Source: Fidelibacterota bacterium (GTDB lineage: Bacteria > Fidelibacterota > Marinisomatia > Marinisomatales > TCS55). From it: 64,000 bases of DNA. A program made the position numbers and the translations under genes. The DNA is taken from positions 16,157 to 80,156 of the forward strand of contig JAERSH010000020.1 in NCBI GenBank assembly GCA_016845785.1, in the 5' to 3' direction. The notes below the pieces were generated by a model. It had not been told where the DNA came from and did no database searches. It was given only the letters and a program-made list of their open reading frames with translations. Below, piece by piece: positions 56,743-64,000 of the stretch. The stretch's first letter is position 1. Every line of letters begins with the position of its first letter.

Positions 56743-57636
56743 CTCTCCTCTTTTACCCCAACCCATTTTTCTGCGGAGGGTATGGAAGTAGTTGGAATCA
56801 TCAAAGTCGATCATACGAATATCGAAACCGGCTTTTTGAATAAATATTTTAGATTGGGGATTCAAGTATTCGCTCACCTGACCATCTACAGCAAAATCGA
56901 TCTCCTTGGCGCCACCATCGGGAAATTGAATTTCTAAACTGCGATCATCCGGCAGTACAATGGGCCGCAACGATAAGGTATGTGGACTAATGGGCGACAC
57001 CACAATGGCTTTCATGCGGGGCATCACAATGGGGCCACCGACTGATAAGGAATAGGCAGTAGATCCTGTGGGTGTGGCGAAGATGAGTCCATCTGCTTTA
57101 TAATCAGAAACGAATCGGTCGTTGGCCAAGAGGCGCATATTGATCACACGGTGTGATTTTCCCCGATCGATGACAAAATCATTCAAAGCATAAAATACTT
57201 TTGGTCCATCTCCATTAATGATTTCTGCTTTTATGACCATTCGGTTTTGGAGTCCGTATTGACCATTCGCGACTAAATCTAATCGATCAAACATGTCATC
57301 CACAGTCACTTCTGCCATAAATCCCAACTCCCCTAAATGGATGCCCAAAATGGGTGTTTTTCGATGGCCCACCGCTCGAGCAGCAGATAGCATGGTACCG
57401 TCACCGCCCAGGGTTAATAGGAAATCAATTTTATAAAAATCTTCTGCTGATTCAATCACTTCAAATGGATGGGATGGTTCAATCTCCATTTGTTCTTGAA
57501 TGCGCGTGGTAATATAGGGTGTTAAATTGGAATCATTCGCCCATTTCAAAATGGGATCCAGCAATTCCCAAAATCGAGGTTTATCTGTATTCCCCCAAAT
57601 ACCGAAGGATTTTGGTTTTTTAACCCGTTTCGCCAT
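56740..57636 (-). CDS. nadK: NAD kinase
   Basis: Phosphorylates NAD to NADP. The GGDGT motif is at 77-81, and the second conserved block appears as FVIDRGKSHRVI, followed by TPTGSTAYSLSVGGPI. 298 residues, with a short basic N terminus. It shares one base with xseB, ending the seven-kilobase run from the right edge. Confidence 0.95.
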   Translation of the reverse strand: MAKRVKKPKSFGIWGNTDKPRFWELLDPILKWANDSNLTPYITTRIQEQMEIEPSHPFEVIESAEDFYKIDFLLTLGGDGTMLSAARAVGHRKTPILGIHLGELGFMAEVTVDDMFDRLDLVANGQYGLQNRMVIKAEIINGDGPKVFYALNDFVIDRGKSHRVINMRLLANDRFVSDYKADGLIFATPTGSTAYSLSVGGPIVMPRMKAIVVSPISPHTLSLRPIVLPDDRSLEIQFPDGGAKEIDFAVDGQVSEYLNPQSKIFIQKAGFDIRMIDFDDSNYFHTLRRKMGWGKRGE

Positions 57637-57857
57637 TAAGATTCCGATTCAATTTCTTCCGCTGCATTTGCAGTTAATACACGGATGCGCTGTTCCGCTT
57701 CATCTAGATGGGATCGGAGTGAATCGGTGAGCTTCATCCCCGATTCAAAAAGGGATAAACTTTTTTCTAGAGATTCGCTCTCCCCTTCTAATGCTGTCAC
57801 AATTTTTTCCAATTCTGACATGGCGGTCTCAAATTCAAATGATTTATCTGTAGTCAT
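57636..57857 (-). CDS. xseB: Exodeoxyribonuclease VII small subunit
   Basis: Helical 73-residue subunit that binds XseA. FETAMSELEKIVTALEGES and LEKSLSLFESGMKL are the characteristic heptads. It follows xseA by 30 bases. Confidence 0.94.
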   Translation of the reverse strand: MTTDKSFEFETAMSELEKIVTALEGESESLEKSLSLFESGMKLTDSLRSHLDEAEQRIRVLTANAAEEIESES

Positions 57858-57887
57858 AGGCTAATTTAATCCAAGTATGAATGATTC

Positions 57888-59099
57888 TCAATCTTCGTCA
57901 CCACGTGACTTTTTCTTTTCTGCTTCAAATTCACCTTTCCCCGTTTTAAGGGTAAAAGCGTCCCCATCCTCCACGTCATCTGCTTTGCGAATGATGCGAC
58001 CGTCTTGGGTAAATCCAATGCTGTATCCCCGATGTAAAATATCAAATGGACTCAAAACGGATAATTCTTTTTCAAACCCCTTGAGCTTGGTTTTGGCCAA
58101 GGATATGATATGGGTCATGGCCATAGATAATTCATGATGTAAAATGGACAGTTTTTCATTTTGCCGGTCCAATTTTTGCTGAGGATTCTGTAAAGCATGG
58201 CGATCGGACAAATGATCTACTTTTTGCCAAATTCGGTGCAGTTGAGTTTTTATGGATCGATCCAATTGAATCATAAAATGATTGATTTGGCCATGGAGGT
58301 CTTCTACACTTGGCGCCACCATTTCCGCCGCTGCTGAAGGGGTCGGTACCCTTAAATCGGCCACCATATCACTGATGGTTACATCGGTCTCATGGCCGAC
58401 GGCTGAAATAATGGGAATATGACAAGCATGAATGGCCCGTGCCAATTGTTCTTCGTTGAATGCCCATAAATCTTCTAAGGAACCACCACCACGACCAATA
58501 ATGATGGTGTCTATGTCCGGTGTATTCATCAATTCTTGAATACCCGAAATTATGTCCGCCGCCGCGCCATCTCCTTGGACCAACGCAGGTCGTAATACAA
58601 CTTCAACATAAGGCGCGCGGCGACCTAAAACATTGGTCATATCCTGGAATGCAGCACCGGTTCTTGAAGTAACAATCCCTACTTTTTTCGGGAGTGGCGG
58701 TATTGGTTTCTTCAGGGATGGATCAAACAGCCCTTCGGATTGGAGTTGTTTCTTTAGGGCTTCGAATGCTAAAAATAATGTACCAATGCCTGCAGGCTCC
58801 ATCAATTGGACCATGAGTTGGTATTGACCTCTTGGTTCATATACGGTTACTTTGCCTTGAAGAAACACATCCATCCCATCTTCCGGTTTAAAGTGGATGG
58901 ATTGATTAAATCCTCGAAACATGACACAGCGAAGTTCGGCCCCCGCATCTTTCACTGTGAAATACATATGACCGGAGGAATGATGCTTAAAGTTTGAAAT
59001 TTCTCCCTGGACCCACACGCGGGAAAATTGTGATTCGATCTGCCCTTTGATCTGAGCAGTTATTTCAGATACAGATAAAGCGGATCGGCCTTGGCTCAT
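57888..59099 (-). CDS. xseA: Exodeoxyribonuclease VII large subunit
   Basis: Single-strand-specific DNA exonuclease. From the ATG at 59099, which overlaps the preceding stop as ATGA, it has 403 residues; open codons up to 59141 belong to the nuclease gene. The N-terminal OB fold includes WVQGEISNFKHHSSGHMYF. The catalytic part has GRGGGSLEDLWAFN and SAVGHETDVTISDMVAD, followed by a coiled coil. Confidence 0.95.
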   Translation of the reverse strand: MSQGRSALSVSEITAQIKGQIESQFSRVWVQGEISNFKHHSSGHMYFTVKDAGAELRCVMFRGFNQSIHFKPEDGMDVFLQGKVTVYEPRGQYQLMVQLMEPAGIGTLFLAFEALKKQLQSEGLFDPSLKKPIPPLPKKVGIVTSRTGAAFQDMTNVLGRRAPYVEVVLRPALVQGDGAAADIISGIQELMNTPDIDTIIIGRGGGSLEDLWAFNEEQLARAIHACHIPIISAVGHETDVTISDMVADLRVPTPSAAAEMVAPSVEDLHGQINHFMIQLDRSIKTQLHRIWQKVDHLSDRHALQNPQQKLDRQNEKLSILHHELSMAMTHIISLAKTKLKGFEKELSVLSPFDILHRGYSIGFTQDGRIIRKADDVEDGDAFTLKTGKGEFEAEKKKSRGDED

Positions 59100-59956
59100 G
59101 GCAATTCTGGTGATCCGGCCTGTTCCCAGCAATATTGCCATATGGATGCAAGTCGAATCGTGGCACGGCCCATGCGATCCTTTAATAGAGATTCAGTTTC
59201 TTTATATAAAACGTCTAAATATGGTTTTTCAAAATCCAAAATGTTATAGGAATCCAATGCTTTAGCTTGTTCCTCTGTAAGCAATTGTCTTGCTTGTGTA
59301 TCTGCATCCAAAATCTGTTGATGCAGGGCAAATGATTCCCTCACAATCTTCATTGAAAAATCCCATGGATTCTCCACAGTCTCAATCTCACCAATGGGTG
59401 TGATGGAATGAACATATTCCTCTACTAATCGCTCTTCCCATCGAAAGTGTATACCATCATTACCCGTGAATTGGCCATCGTAATTGATAATCGTATGGAG
59501 GGGCTGATGAAGATCGGCAATATAATGGCCCAATACACCCATATGGTAAATCGCATCATCCCATCGATTCTGTTTCATCATATCAATGATGAGATTACAG
59601 GTTCGCTCGATGGCCCATGGTGCAATACCGTATTTTTTTACAGCATCTTCACCATAGGTAGCGATCAGTGTATCATAGTCCTTGGGAATCTTCTCAAAAG
59701 GAAATACATCATAATGGTCTGCATCGATAAAATGTCGGTGGAATTCACCCGGATCTACTTTTTTATTGTAGTCAGGTGCCGCAGCATACCATTTTAATGG
59801 TTCGGAATGTTGTCTCAGGAATCGACCAAAAGGTCCCTTGAGTTGGCGAGAAGCCGTATAATTGATTCGGCGATGGCCATCATAACCCCATGCCCCGACA
59901 AAGGACGTCAGGACAAGGGGTACGATTAAAAGCCAAATGATAGTGGCCCGTTTCAT
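59096..59956 (-). CDS. Secreted S1/P1-type zinc nuclease-like protein
   Basis: A 286-residue protein with signal peptide (1-22) whose predicted mature N terminus is Trp23 (AWGYDGHRRIN). In S1/P1 nucleases and zinc phospholipase C the mature N-terminal Trp is itself a zinc ligand. Further expected ligands appear as His28, the APDYN Asp, HRHFIDADHY and GHYIADLHQPLH. It is likely periplasmic or extracellular, cutting single-stranded nucleic acid or phosphoesters. Activity is inferred from the zinc motif. Confidence 0.82.
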   Translation of the reverse strand: MKRATIIWLLIVPLVLTSFVGAWGYDGHRRINYTASRQLKGPFGRFLRQHSEPLKWYAAAPDYNKKVDPGEFHRHFIDADHYDVFPFEKIPKDYDTLIATYGEDAVKKYGIAPWAIERTCNLIIDMMKQNRWDDAIYHMGVLGHYIADLHQPLHTIINYDGQFTGNDGIHFRWEERLVEEYVHSITPIGEIETVENPWDFSMKIVRESFALHQQILDADTQARQLLTEEQAKALDSYNILDFEKPYLDVLYKETESLLKDRMGRATIRLASIWQYCWEQAGSPELP

Positions 59957-59967
59957 ATGAACGAGTT

Positions 59968-60063
59968 TTATACTTTTTTCTTTTTATGACGATTGGCGCG
60001 CAAGCGTTTTTTCCGCTTGTGGGTATTCATTTTGCGCCGTTTACGTTTTTTACCGCAGGGCAT
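59968..60063 (-). CDS. AURKAIP1/COX24-domain ribosomal peptide (bS22/mS38-like)
   Basis: A 31-codon gene read from the gap: MPCGKKRKRRKMNTHKRKKR followed by LRANRHKKKKV. More than half the residues are Lys or Arg. The pattern KRKRRKMNTHKRKKRLR matches the AURKAIP1/COX24 domain peptides annotated in FCB genomes and related to mitochondrial mS38 and mycobacterial bS22. GAGGTGAC stands directly before the ATG. It lies between HU and the nuclease with nine- and eleven-base gaps. Confidence 0.8.
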   Translation of the reverse strand: MPCGKKRKRRKMNTHKRKKRLRANRHKKKKV

Positions 60064-60072
60064 GTCACCTCT

Positions 60073-60360
60073 TTATTTAGTCAGTTTTTCGTTTACGTGT
60101 AAACGCATATGTTTTGCCGGTTTAAACGTCGGCACATGGCGTTCGGGTAAATATATTGCTTCACCGGTTCCGGGATTTCGCGCTTTTTTTGGCATCCGGT
60201 GTTTCACACCAAATGTGCCAAATCCGCGAAGCTCAACACGGTCATTTCTTCCCAAAGATTCAACGATGGTGGCCATTACGCCATTCATCACTGCTTCCGT
60301 TTCTACTTTGGTTAATCCTGTTGCTTCCGAAACAATATTTACAATTTCTTGTTTGGTCAT
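60073..60360 (-). CDS. HU/IHF-family DNA-binding protein
   Basis: Nucleoid protein of 95 residues from the ATG at 60360 (MTKQEIVNIV). Open codons up to 60408 lie in sppA. The dimerisation helices are followed by LRGFGTFGVKHRMPKKARNP, the DNA-binding arm, and FKPAKHMRLHVNEKL. HU and IHF cannot be told apart by eye, although a single gene of this form is usually HU. Confidence 0.94.
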   Translation of the reverse strand: MTKQEIVNIVSEATGLTKVETEAVMNGVMATIVESLGRNDRVELRGFGTFGVKHRMPKKARNPGTGEAIYLPERHVPTFKPAKHMRLHVNEKLTK

Positions 60361-60365
60361 GGTCT

Positions 60366-61256
60366 CTACTCCATTCGCCATCGATAAGCGGGAATCATAT
60401 CGATCCAACTACCCATGGCCTGCCCCAAGTTCCCTGAAAACCAGTCCAACAAAGAGGGGCGTTTCTTATTCACTTGAACTGTTTTTGGTTTTCCTTTTAT
60501 TTGACCCATCGATCCTGCCAATGCAATGGCATCTTCAAAAGTGCCAATCGTATCGATGAGACCCAATTCTTTTGATTTTAATCCTGTATACACACGGCCG
60601 TCTGCCAGAGATTCTACCTCCGCTTTTGCCATGGATCGTCCCAGAGAAACAGCGCCGACAAATTGATCATACATATCGGTCACCATATCATTGAGGTGGG
60701 CACGGTCAGCTTTTGTCACCGCCCTGGAATATGAGCCCACATCCTTTAAGTCACCACTTTTCACTGTTTCAAATTCAATCCCCACTTTATCCAGCAATTC
60801 AGTCATGACAGGGTAATTCATGACCACGCCAATACTACCCACAATGGTACCTGCATTGGCCATAATCGTGTCACTCTCAAGCGCCACATAATATCCCCCG
60901 GATGCGGCCACTACACCCATGCTGGCAATGATGGGCTTCTCCCCTTTGATGGATTTAATTTTTTCATAGATTTCCTGAGTGGGTGAAACCAATCCACCGG
61001 GAGAATCAATTCTGACCACGATGGCAGACACATCACTTCTTTTTCGAAATTTTTCTAATTGCTTGACCGTGGCATCGGCGCTCACAATGGGGCCATTAAT
61101 ATGGACGATGGCTACCTTTTTTCCCATACCTTCCGACGCAATACCAGAGGACCATGCCCCCAGTTTAAATGCCATGGTGAGGACTAAAAAACTGCCCAAA
61201 CCCCACCATAACCATTTCAGGTTATTTTTGGGAGGTGTTAGCCTTGTTTGATCCAT
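60366..61256 (-). CDS. sppA: Signal peptide peptidase SppA (short form)
   Basis: Membrane-bound Ser/Lys protease that clears cleaved signal peptides. From the ATG at 61256 (MDQTRLTPP) it has 296 residues with one anchor helix (about 14-36). The nucleophile is Ser119 in VVAASGGYY and the general base Lys171 in SGDLKD, 52 residues later as in the Bacillus enzyme. The codons up to 61310 overlap the transglycosylase gene and are excluded. Confidence 0.93.
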   Translation of the reverse strand: MDQTRLTPPKNNLKWLWWGLGSFLVLTMAFKLGAWSSGIASEGMGKKVAIVHINGPIVSADATVKQLEKFRKRSDVSAIVVRIDSPGGLVSPTQEIYEKIKSIKGEKPIIASMGVVAASGGYYVALESDTIMANAGTIVGSIGVVMNYPVMTELLDKVGIEFETVKSGDLKDVGSYSRAVTKADRAHLNDMVTDMYDQFVGAVSLGRSMAKAEVESLADGRVYTGLKSKELGLIDTIGTFEDAIALAGSMGQIKGKPKTVQVNKKRPSLLDWFSGNLGQAMGSWIDMIPAYRWRME

Positions 61257-62851
61257 AATGTTAACTTTTGTCCGGGATAAATATGCTGGCCGTACTTTAA
61301 GCCATTCCATTTTCGGATAGTTGAAGCCCGCGTGCCATAATCTTCAGCGATGTGACCCAATGTATCTCCGCGGCGAACTTTGTAGGTGACCTTATTATAT
61401 CCGGGCATGGCCGATTTGGGAATTGACGCCAAGTTCATTCCGGGCACAGGAATGGTTAGCTTTTGGCCAATCCGAATCATACTTCTATTTCTTATTTTAT
61501 TCACAGCTGCAAGGTCATGGATGGATACACGATATTTTCTTGCAATGGTGGATAGCACTTCACCTCGGCGCACCTTATGGGTAATAAATTGTGGTGCAAA
61601 CCGTTCATTCTCAGGCAACGCATTATAGTTTTGAGTAAATACGGATTTTTTACCTTTGGGGATTTTCAGTTCGTAAGCGCTCGTCGGTGTTGCCGACTGC
61701 CGTAATTCGGGATTTAACTTTTGCAGTGTTTTAAATGATGTTTCGGCTGAGCTGGCTAATACAGTTAAATCAGCACTTTTTTCGATGGTCACTATGTCAT
61801 ATGCCAATGGTGACTGACGCTTTTCTTTTTTATAAAATCCAAATTTTTCCGGCGATTTGGCTATAATGGTTGCGGATAAAAAGTATGGAATATAGTTTCG
61901 CGTTTCTCTCGGCAAAGAATGAAGCTGCCAAAAATCGGATGTTTGATGTAAGCGCGTACCGCGACGAATGCGTCCTTCGCCTGCATTGTAAGCGGCAAGG
62001 GCCAAATACCAATTATCAAATTCATCATACAAATCGGTTAAATAGGCACAGGCAGCCCGGGTGGCTTTTTCCGGATCTCGTCTTTCATCTATATACCAAT
62101 TCCGCTCCAGACCGTAAATTTTTCCGGTGGAATATATAAATTGCCACATGCCATTGGCGGCTGCTTTTGAATATGCTTTGGGGTTTAATCCTGATTCAAT
62201 CATGGCCAAATACAGCAATTCCGGAGGTAAATTGCATTCCTCTAAGATTTGGCTAATCATGGGACCATATACATCCAACCGGTCTAACCAGATTTCAAAT
62301 TGTTTCTTCCCTTTGGTCTGAAAATAATTAATGTATTGATCTACTTTTTTATTTCGCACCAGTGGAATATGACCGTCCCTATCCTCAATAACTGTAAACT
62401 GAGACGCACCCATTTCAACCTCTAAAGGTTCAGTAATGGAAGTCACATCCATACGCAAATGTTCTGCAGTTACGGTTGCATCCTCGTTGTCCAATGTATT
62501 AAATCGATGGACATAGAGTTCAACCAATGATGCTTCAAATCGATCGAATTCTTCCCGGTCTTCATCATCCATATCACCGTATTGATCTGCTTCAGTTAAC
62601 AAGTCAAAAATCCGGTTTAGTGTATATACCACCTCAAGCGTATCATCCATCACGTCCGCAATAAGGGCGTCGGAAAGCAGTACTTTCACATCCCGTAACA
62701 ATTGAGGTAAACGGTTCTGAGTTGCATCTATCCCATTCCCATTAACGTAGGATGGGGTCTCTGCTTGGTTCTTCAATTCTGATTCTTGTCCAATCGAAAT
62801 TCCGCTGGCAATAATCAGTGAATATAAAATTCGTGTAAATGTCTGTTTCAT
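61238..62851 (-). CDS. Membrane-bound lytic transglycosylase with two LysM domains (MltD-like)
   Basis: Cuts peptidoglycan glycan strands in the periplasm. A signal peptide (about 1-20) precedes a long N-terminal region of acidic helices, then an SLT domain (about 190-330) with catalytic Glu219 in AMIESGLNPKAYS and NGMWQFI and AAYNAGEGRI. Two LysM repeats follow, about 427-475 and 488-535, each with a VRRGxxLxxIA core. There is no lipobox, so unlike E. coli MltD it may not be lipidated. Confidence 0.92.
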   Translation of the reverse strand: MKQTFTRILYSLIIASGISIGQESELKNQAETPSYVNGNGIDATQNRLPQLLRDVKVLLSDALIADVMDDTLEVVYTLNRIFDLLTEADQYGDMDDEDREEFDRFEASLVELYVHRFNTLDNEDATVTAEHLRMDVTSITEPLEVEMGASQFTVIEDRDGHIPLVRNKKVDQYINYFQTKGKKQFEIWLDRLDVYGPMISQILEECNLPPELLYLAMIESGLNPKAYSKAAANGMWQFIYSTGKIYGLERNWYIDERRDPEKATRAACAYLTDLYDEFDNWYLALAAYNAGEGRIRRGTRLHQTSDFWQLHSLPRETRNYIPYFLSATIIAKSPEKFGFYKKEKRQSPLAYDIVTIEKSADLTVLASSAETSFKTLQKLNPELRQSATPTSAYELKIPKGKKSVFTQNYNALPENERFAPQFITHKVRRGEVLSTIARKYRVSIHDLAAVNKIRNRSMIRIGQKLTIPVPGMNLASIPKSAMPGYNKVTYKVRRGDTLGHIAEDYGTRASTIRKWNGLKYGQHIYPGQKLTLWIKQG

Positions 62852-62881
62852 TAATATTTAGGGTAATTTTAGATGGCGAAA

Positions 62882-63376
62882 TTAGTCGGAGACATCTTCC
62901 TCAGTCAAGCCTTTTCCCGCCTGTTTTTCTATTATTTTTGTTGTACTAAATCCAGGAACAAATGGCAGTGTAATCACTTCTCCTCCATCGGCCCTGACGC
63001 GATCTGCGCCCACAATGTCATCTACATTATAGTCACCACCCTTCACCAAAACGTCCGGGCGTAATTCTTCGATGAGTGCTTTGGGTGTTTCTTCTGAAAA
63101 AATAGTAACCGCATCCACATCTTGTAGTGCCATTAAATTTGCCGCACGAACCATTTCACCATTCACCGGTCGTCCCGGCCCTTTTAACTTTGAAACGGAT
63201 GCATCAGAGTTCAATCCTATGATTAAAAAATCGCCCAGTTCCCTGGCCCCCTTTAAATAAGTCGTATGCCCTTGATGAATGATATCAAAACATCCATTGG
63301 TGAATACCACTTTTTTCCCGGCTGCCTTGAGAGAAGCCACCATGGATTCTGCCTCAGTTCTGGACAGTGGTTCCAT
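62882..63376 (-). CDS. D-glycero-beta-D-manno-heptose 1-phosphate adenylyltransferase
   Basis: Activates heptose 1-phosphate for LPS inner core synthesis. The 164-residue nucleotidyltransferase corresponds to the C-terminal half of HldE; the kinase half is not here. FTNGCFDIIHQGH (25-37) holds the HxGH motif, and LVKGGDYNVDDIVGAD is the sugar-nucleotidyltransferase signature for heptose. This implies an outer membrane with heptose-containing LPS. It overlaps the upstream DUF2851 gene by 23 bases. Confidence 0.92.
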   Translation of the reverse strand: MEPLSRTEAESMVASLKAAGKKVVFTNGCFDIIHQGHTTYLKGARELGDFLIIGLNSDASVSKLKGPGRPVNGEMVRAANLMALQDVDAVTIFSEETPKALIEELRPDVLVKGGDYNVDDIVGADRVRADGGEVITLPFVPGFSTTKIIEKQAGKGLTEEDVSD

Positions 63377-64000
63377 GAAGATCCTTTAAGGGGCATACAT
63401 CACAATGATTCGAATGACACCAATGATTCTCTAACCATAATAGCCCTTGAGATACAGCAAATTTTTTTATCGTTTTATGAGGGAGAATTGGAGAATATTT
63501 CTTCACAAATCGACCGTAAGGCGTAGGCAGCTTCAGAGAAGTCCATTCCAATTTGATAGACTGATATGTAACAAAATTATTGTTAATTAGCGCCCGTGAT
63601 CCCATTAAGGGTAAAAAGATATTCCCCTTTAATTCTACAAATAAATGTCCACTTACTATACATGATATTTTTTCAGGTATGGAAATTGGACGATCTTCCC
63701 ATTTCTTAAAATATGAAAATAATGCCAATGCCAAATCGATTCGTTTATCCGGCCATGCATGGGGACGTATTCCACGTTTATGCCAATGGATTGATGGTAT
63801 CGATTCTCCTTCATTTTGAAAATGAGACAGTAACTGTCGAAATCCAGATTCATTGCCGCCTTTTCCCAAAAGATGACATAAATCTTCAAGGGCATAATCT
63901 TGCCATCCACGATGGCGATACCGATTCACTTTTTCCTGAAATCGGTTGAGGCCCATTTTTACCAATGTCGTTTCAAACGATTCGGATAAATTTTGTCTGT
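63354..64000 (-). CDS. DUF2851 family protein, cut by the window edge
   Basis: C-terminal part of a longer protein; the frame stays open to 64000, where it reads ...NLSESFETTLVKMGLNRF, so a TTG start at 63965 is not the real beginning. RGIRPHAWPDKRIDLALALF resembles the GIRPxNxPxxR region of DUF2851, and the end has a CHSNHCDVCPLKD Cys/His cluster that could bind a metal. Found mainly in Bacteroidetes/Chlorobi relatives. No function is established. Confidence 0.75.
   Translation of the reverse strand, partial: RQNLSESFETTLVKMGLNRFQEKVNRYRHRGWQDYALEDLCHLLGKGGNESGFRQLLSHFQNEGESIPSIHWHKRGIRPHAWPDKRIDLALALFSYFKKWEDRPISIPEKISCIVSGHLFVELKGNIFLPLMGSRALINNNFVTYQSIKLEWTSLKLPTPYGRFVKKYSPILPHKTIKKFAVSQGLLWLENHWCHSNHCDVCPLKDLHGTTVQN

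Noticed and set aside
1..64000. tRNA, rRNA, CRISPR arrays, insertion sequences and prophage genes
   Set aside because: All gaps over about 60 bases were read on both strands; none shows a cloverleaf, regularly spaced direct repeats, transposase motifs or integrase.

Overview
The window is a gene-dense, moderately AT-rich bacterial chromosome segment. I see no rRNA, tRNA, CRISPR array, transposase or phage gene. The gene content points to a marine-type Gram-negative bacterium of the FCB superphylum. Evidence is LolCDE lipoprotein export, heptose adenylyltransferase, Na+-NQR, a complex I without NuoEFG, a DUF2851 protein, a tiny AURKAIP1/COX24-type ribosomal peptide and a CdaA cyclase. Candidatus Marinimicrobia (SAR406) is my best guess, but that is an inference from gene content; no rRNA is present to settle it.

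Layout. (1) 1-13.0 kb, minus strand: dnaK, clpC, lolD and two lolC/E permease genes, lysS, prfB (with an intact programmed +1 frameshift), a ZIP transporter, a repeat-filled gap, then cdaA and folP. (2) 13.1-14.3 kb, plus strand: a small accessory cluster of an XRE regulator with a palindromic operator, a small membrane protein and an unknown two-helix protein behind a near-consensus promoter. (3) 14.4-36.5 kb, minus strand: a 22-kb run of 22 co-directional genes with mostly overlapping or nearly touching ends. It contains nhaD, pduO, a DHH phosphoesterase, ispH, pdxS, pdxT, dxs, cstA, a B12-dependent acyl-CoA mutase large subunit with isobutyryl-CoA-mutase-type residues, cytochrome c maturation genes ccmEF, a ccmI-like gene and ccmABCD, an archaeal-type GAPDH-like dehydrogenase, a metallo-beta-lactamase-fold hydrolase, metF, tilS, hpt and ftsH. 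(4) 36.6-37.0 kb, plus strand: nqrM and a 2TM-domain gene. (5) 37.0-53.9 kb, minus strand: a 17-kb respiratory block, nuoABCDHIJKLMN then nqrABCDEF-apbE. (6) 54.1-56.7 kb, plus strand: proline dehydrogenase, a CoA-binding protein and a serine hydrolase. (7) 56.7-64.0 kb, minus strand: a DUF2851 gene cut by the window edge, hldE-type adenylyltransferase, a LysM lytic transglycosylase, sppA, HU, the 31-codon ribosomal peptide, an S1/P1-type nuclease, xseA, xseB and NAD kinase.

How the parts fit. The respiratory block encodes two quinone reductases. One is a Na+-pumping NADH dehydrogenase, with its flavin transferase ApbE and maturation factor NqrM. The other is a complex I core lacking the NADH-oxidising module. 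With NhaD nearby, the cell can make and rebalance a sodium gradient. Ccm proteins mature c-type cytochromes, apparently by the reduced variant in which CcmE carries Cys instead of the haem-binding His and CcmG/CcmH are absent. PduO would supply adenosylcobalamin for the acyl-CoA mutase. Three genes too short for ordinary ORF cut-offs (ccmD, nqrM and the AURKAIP1/COX24-type peptide) were found by reading the gaps.
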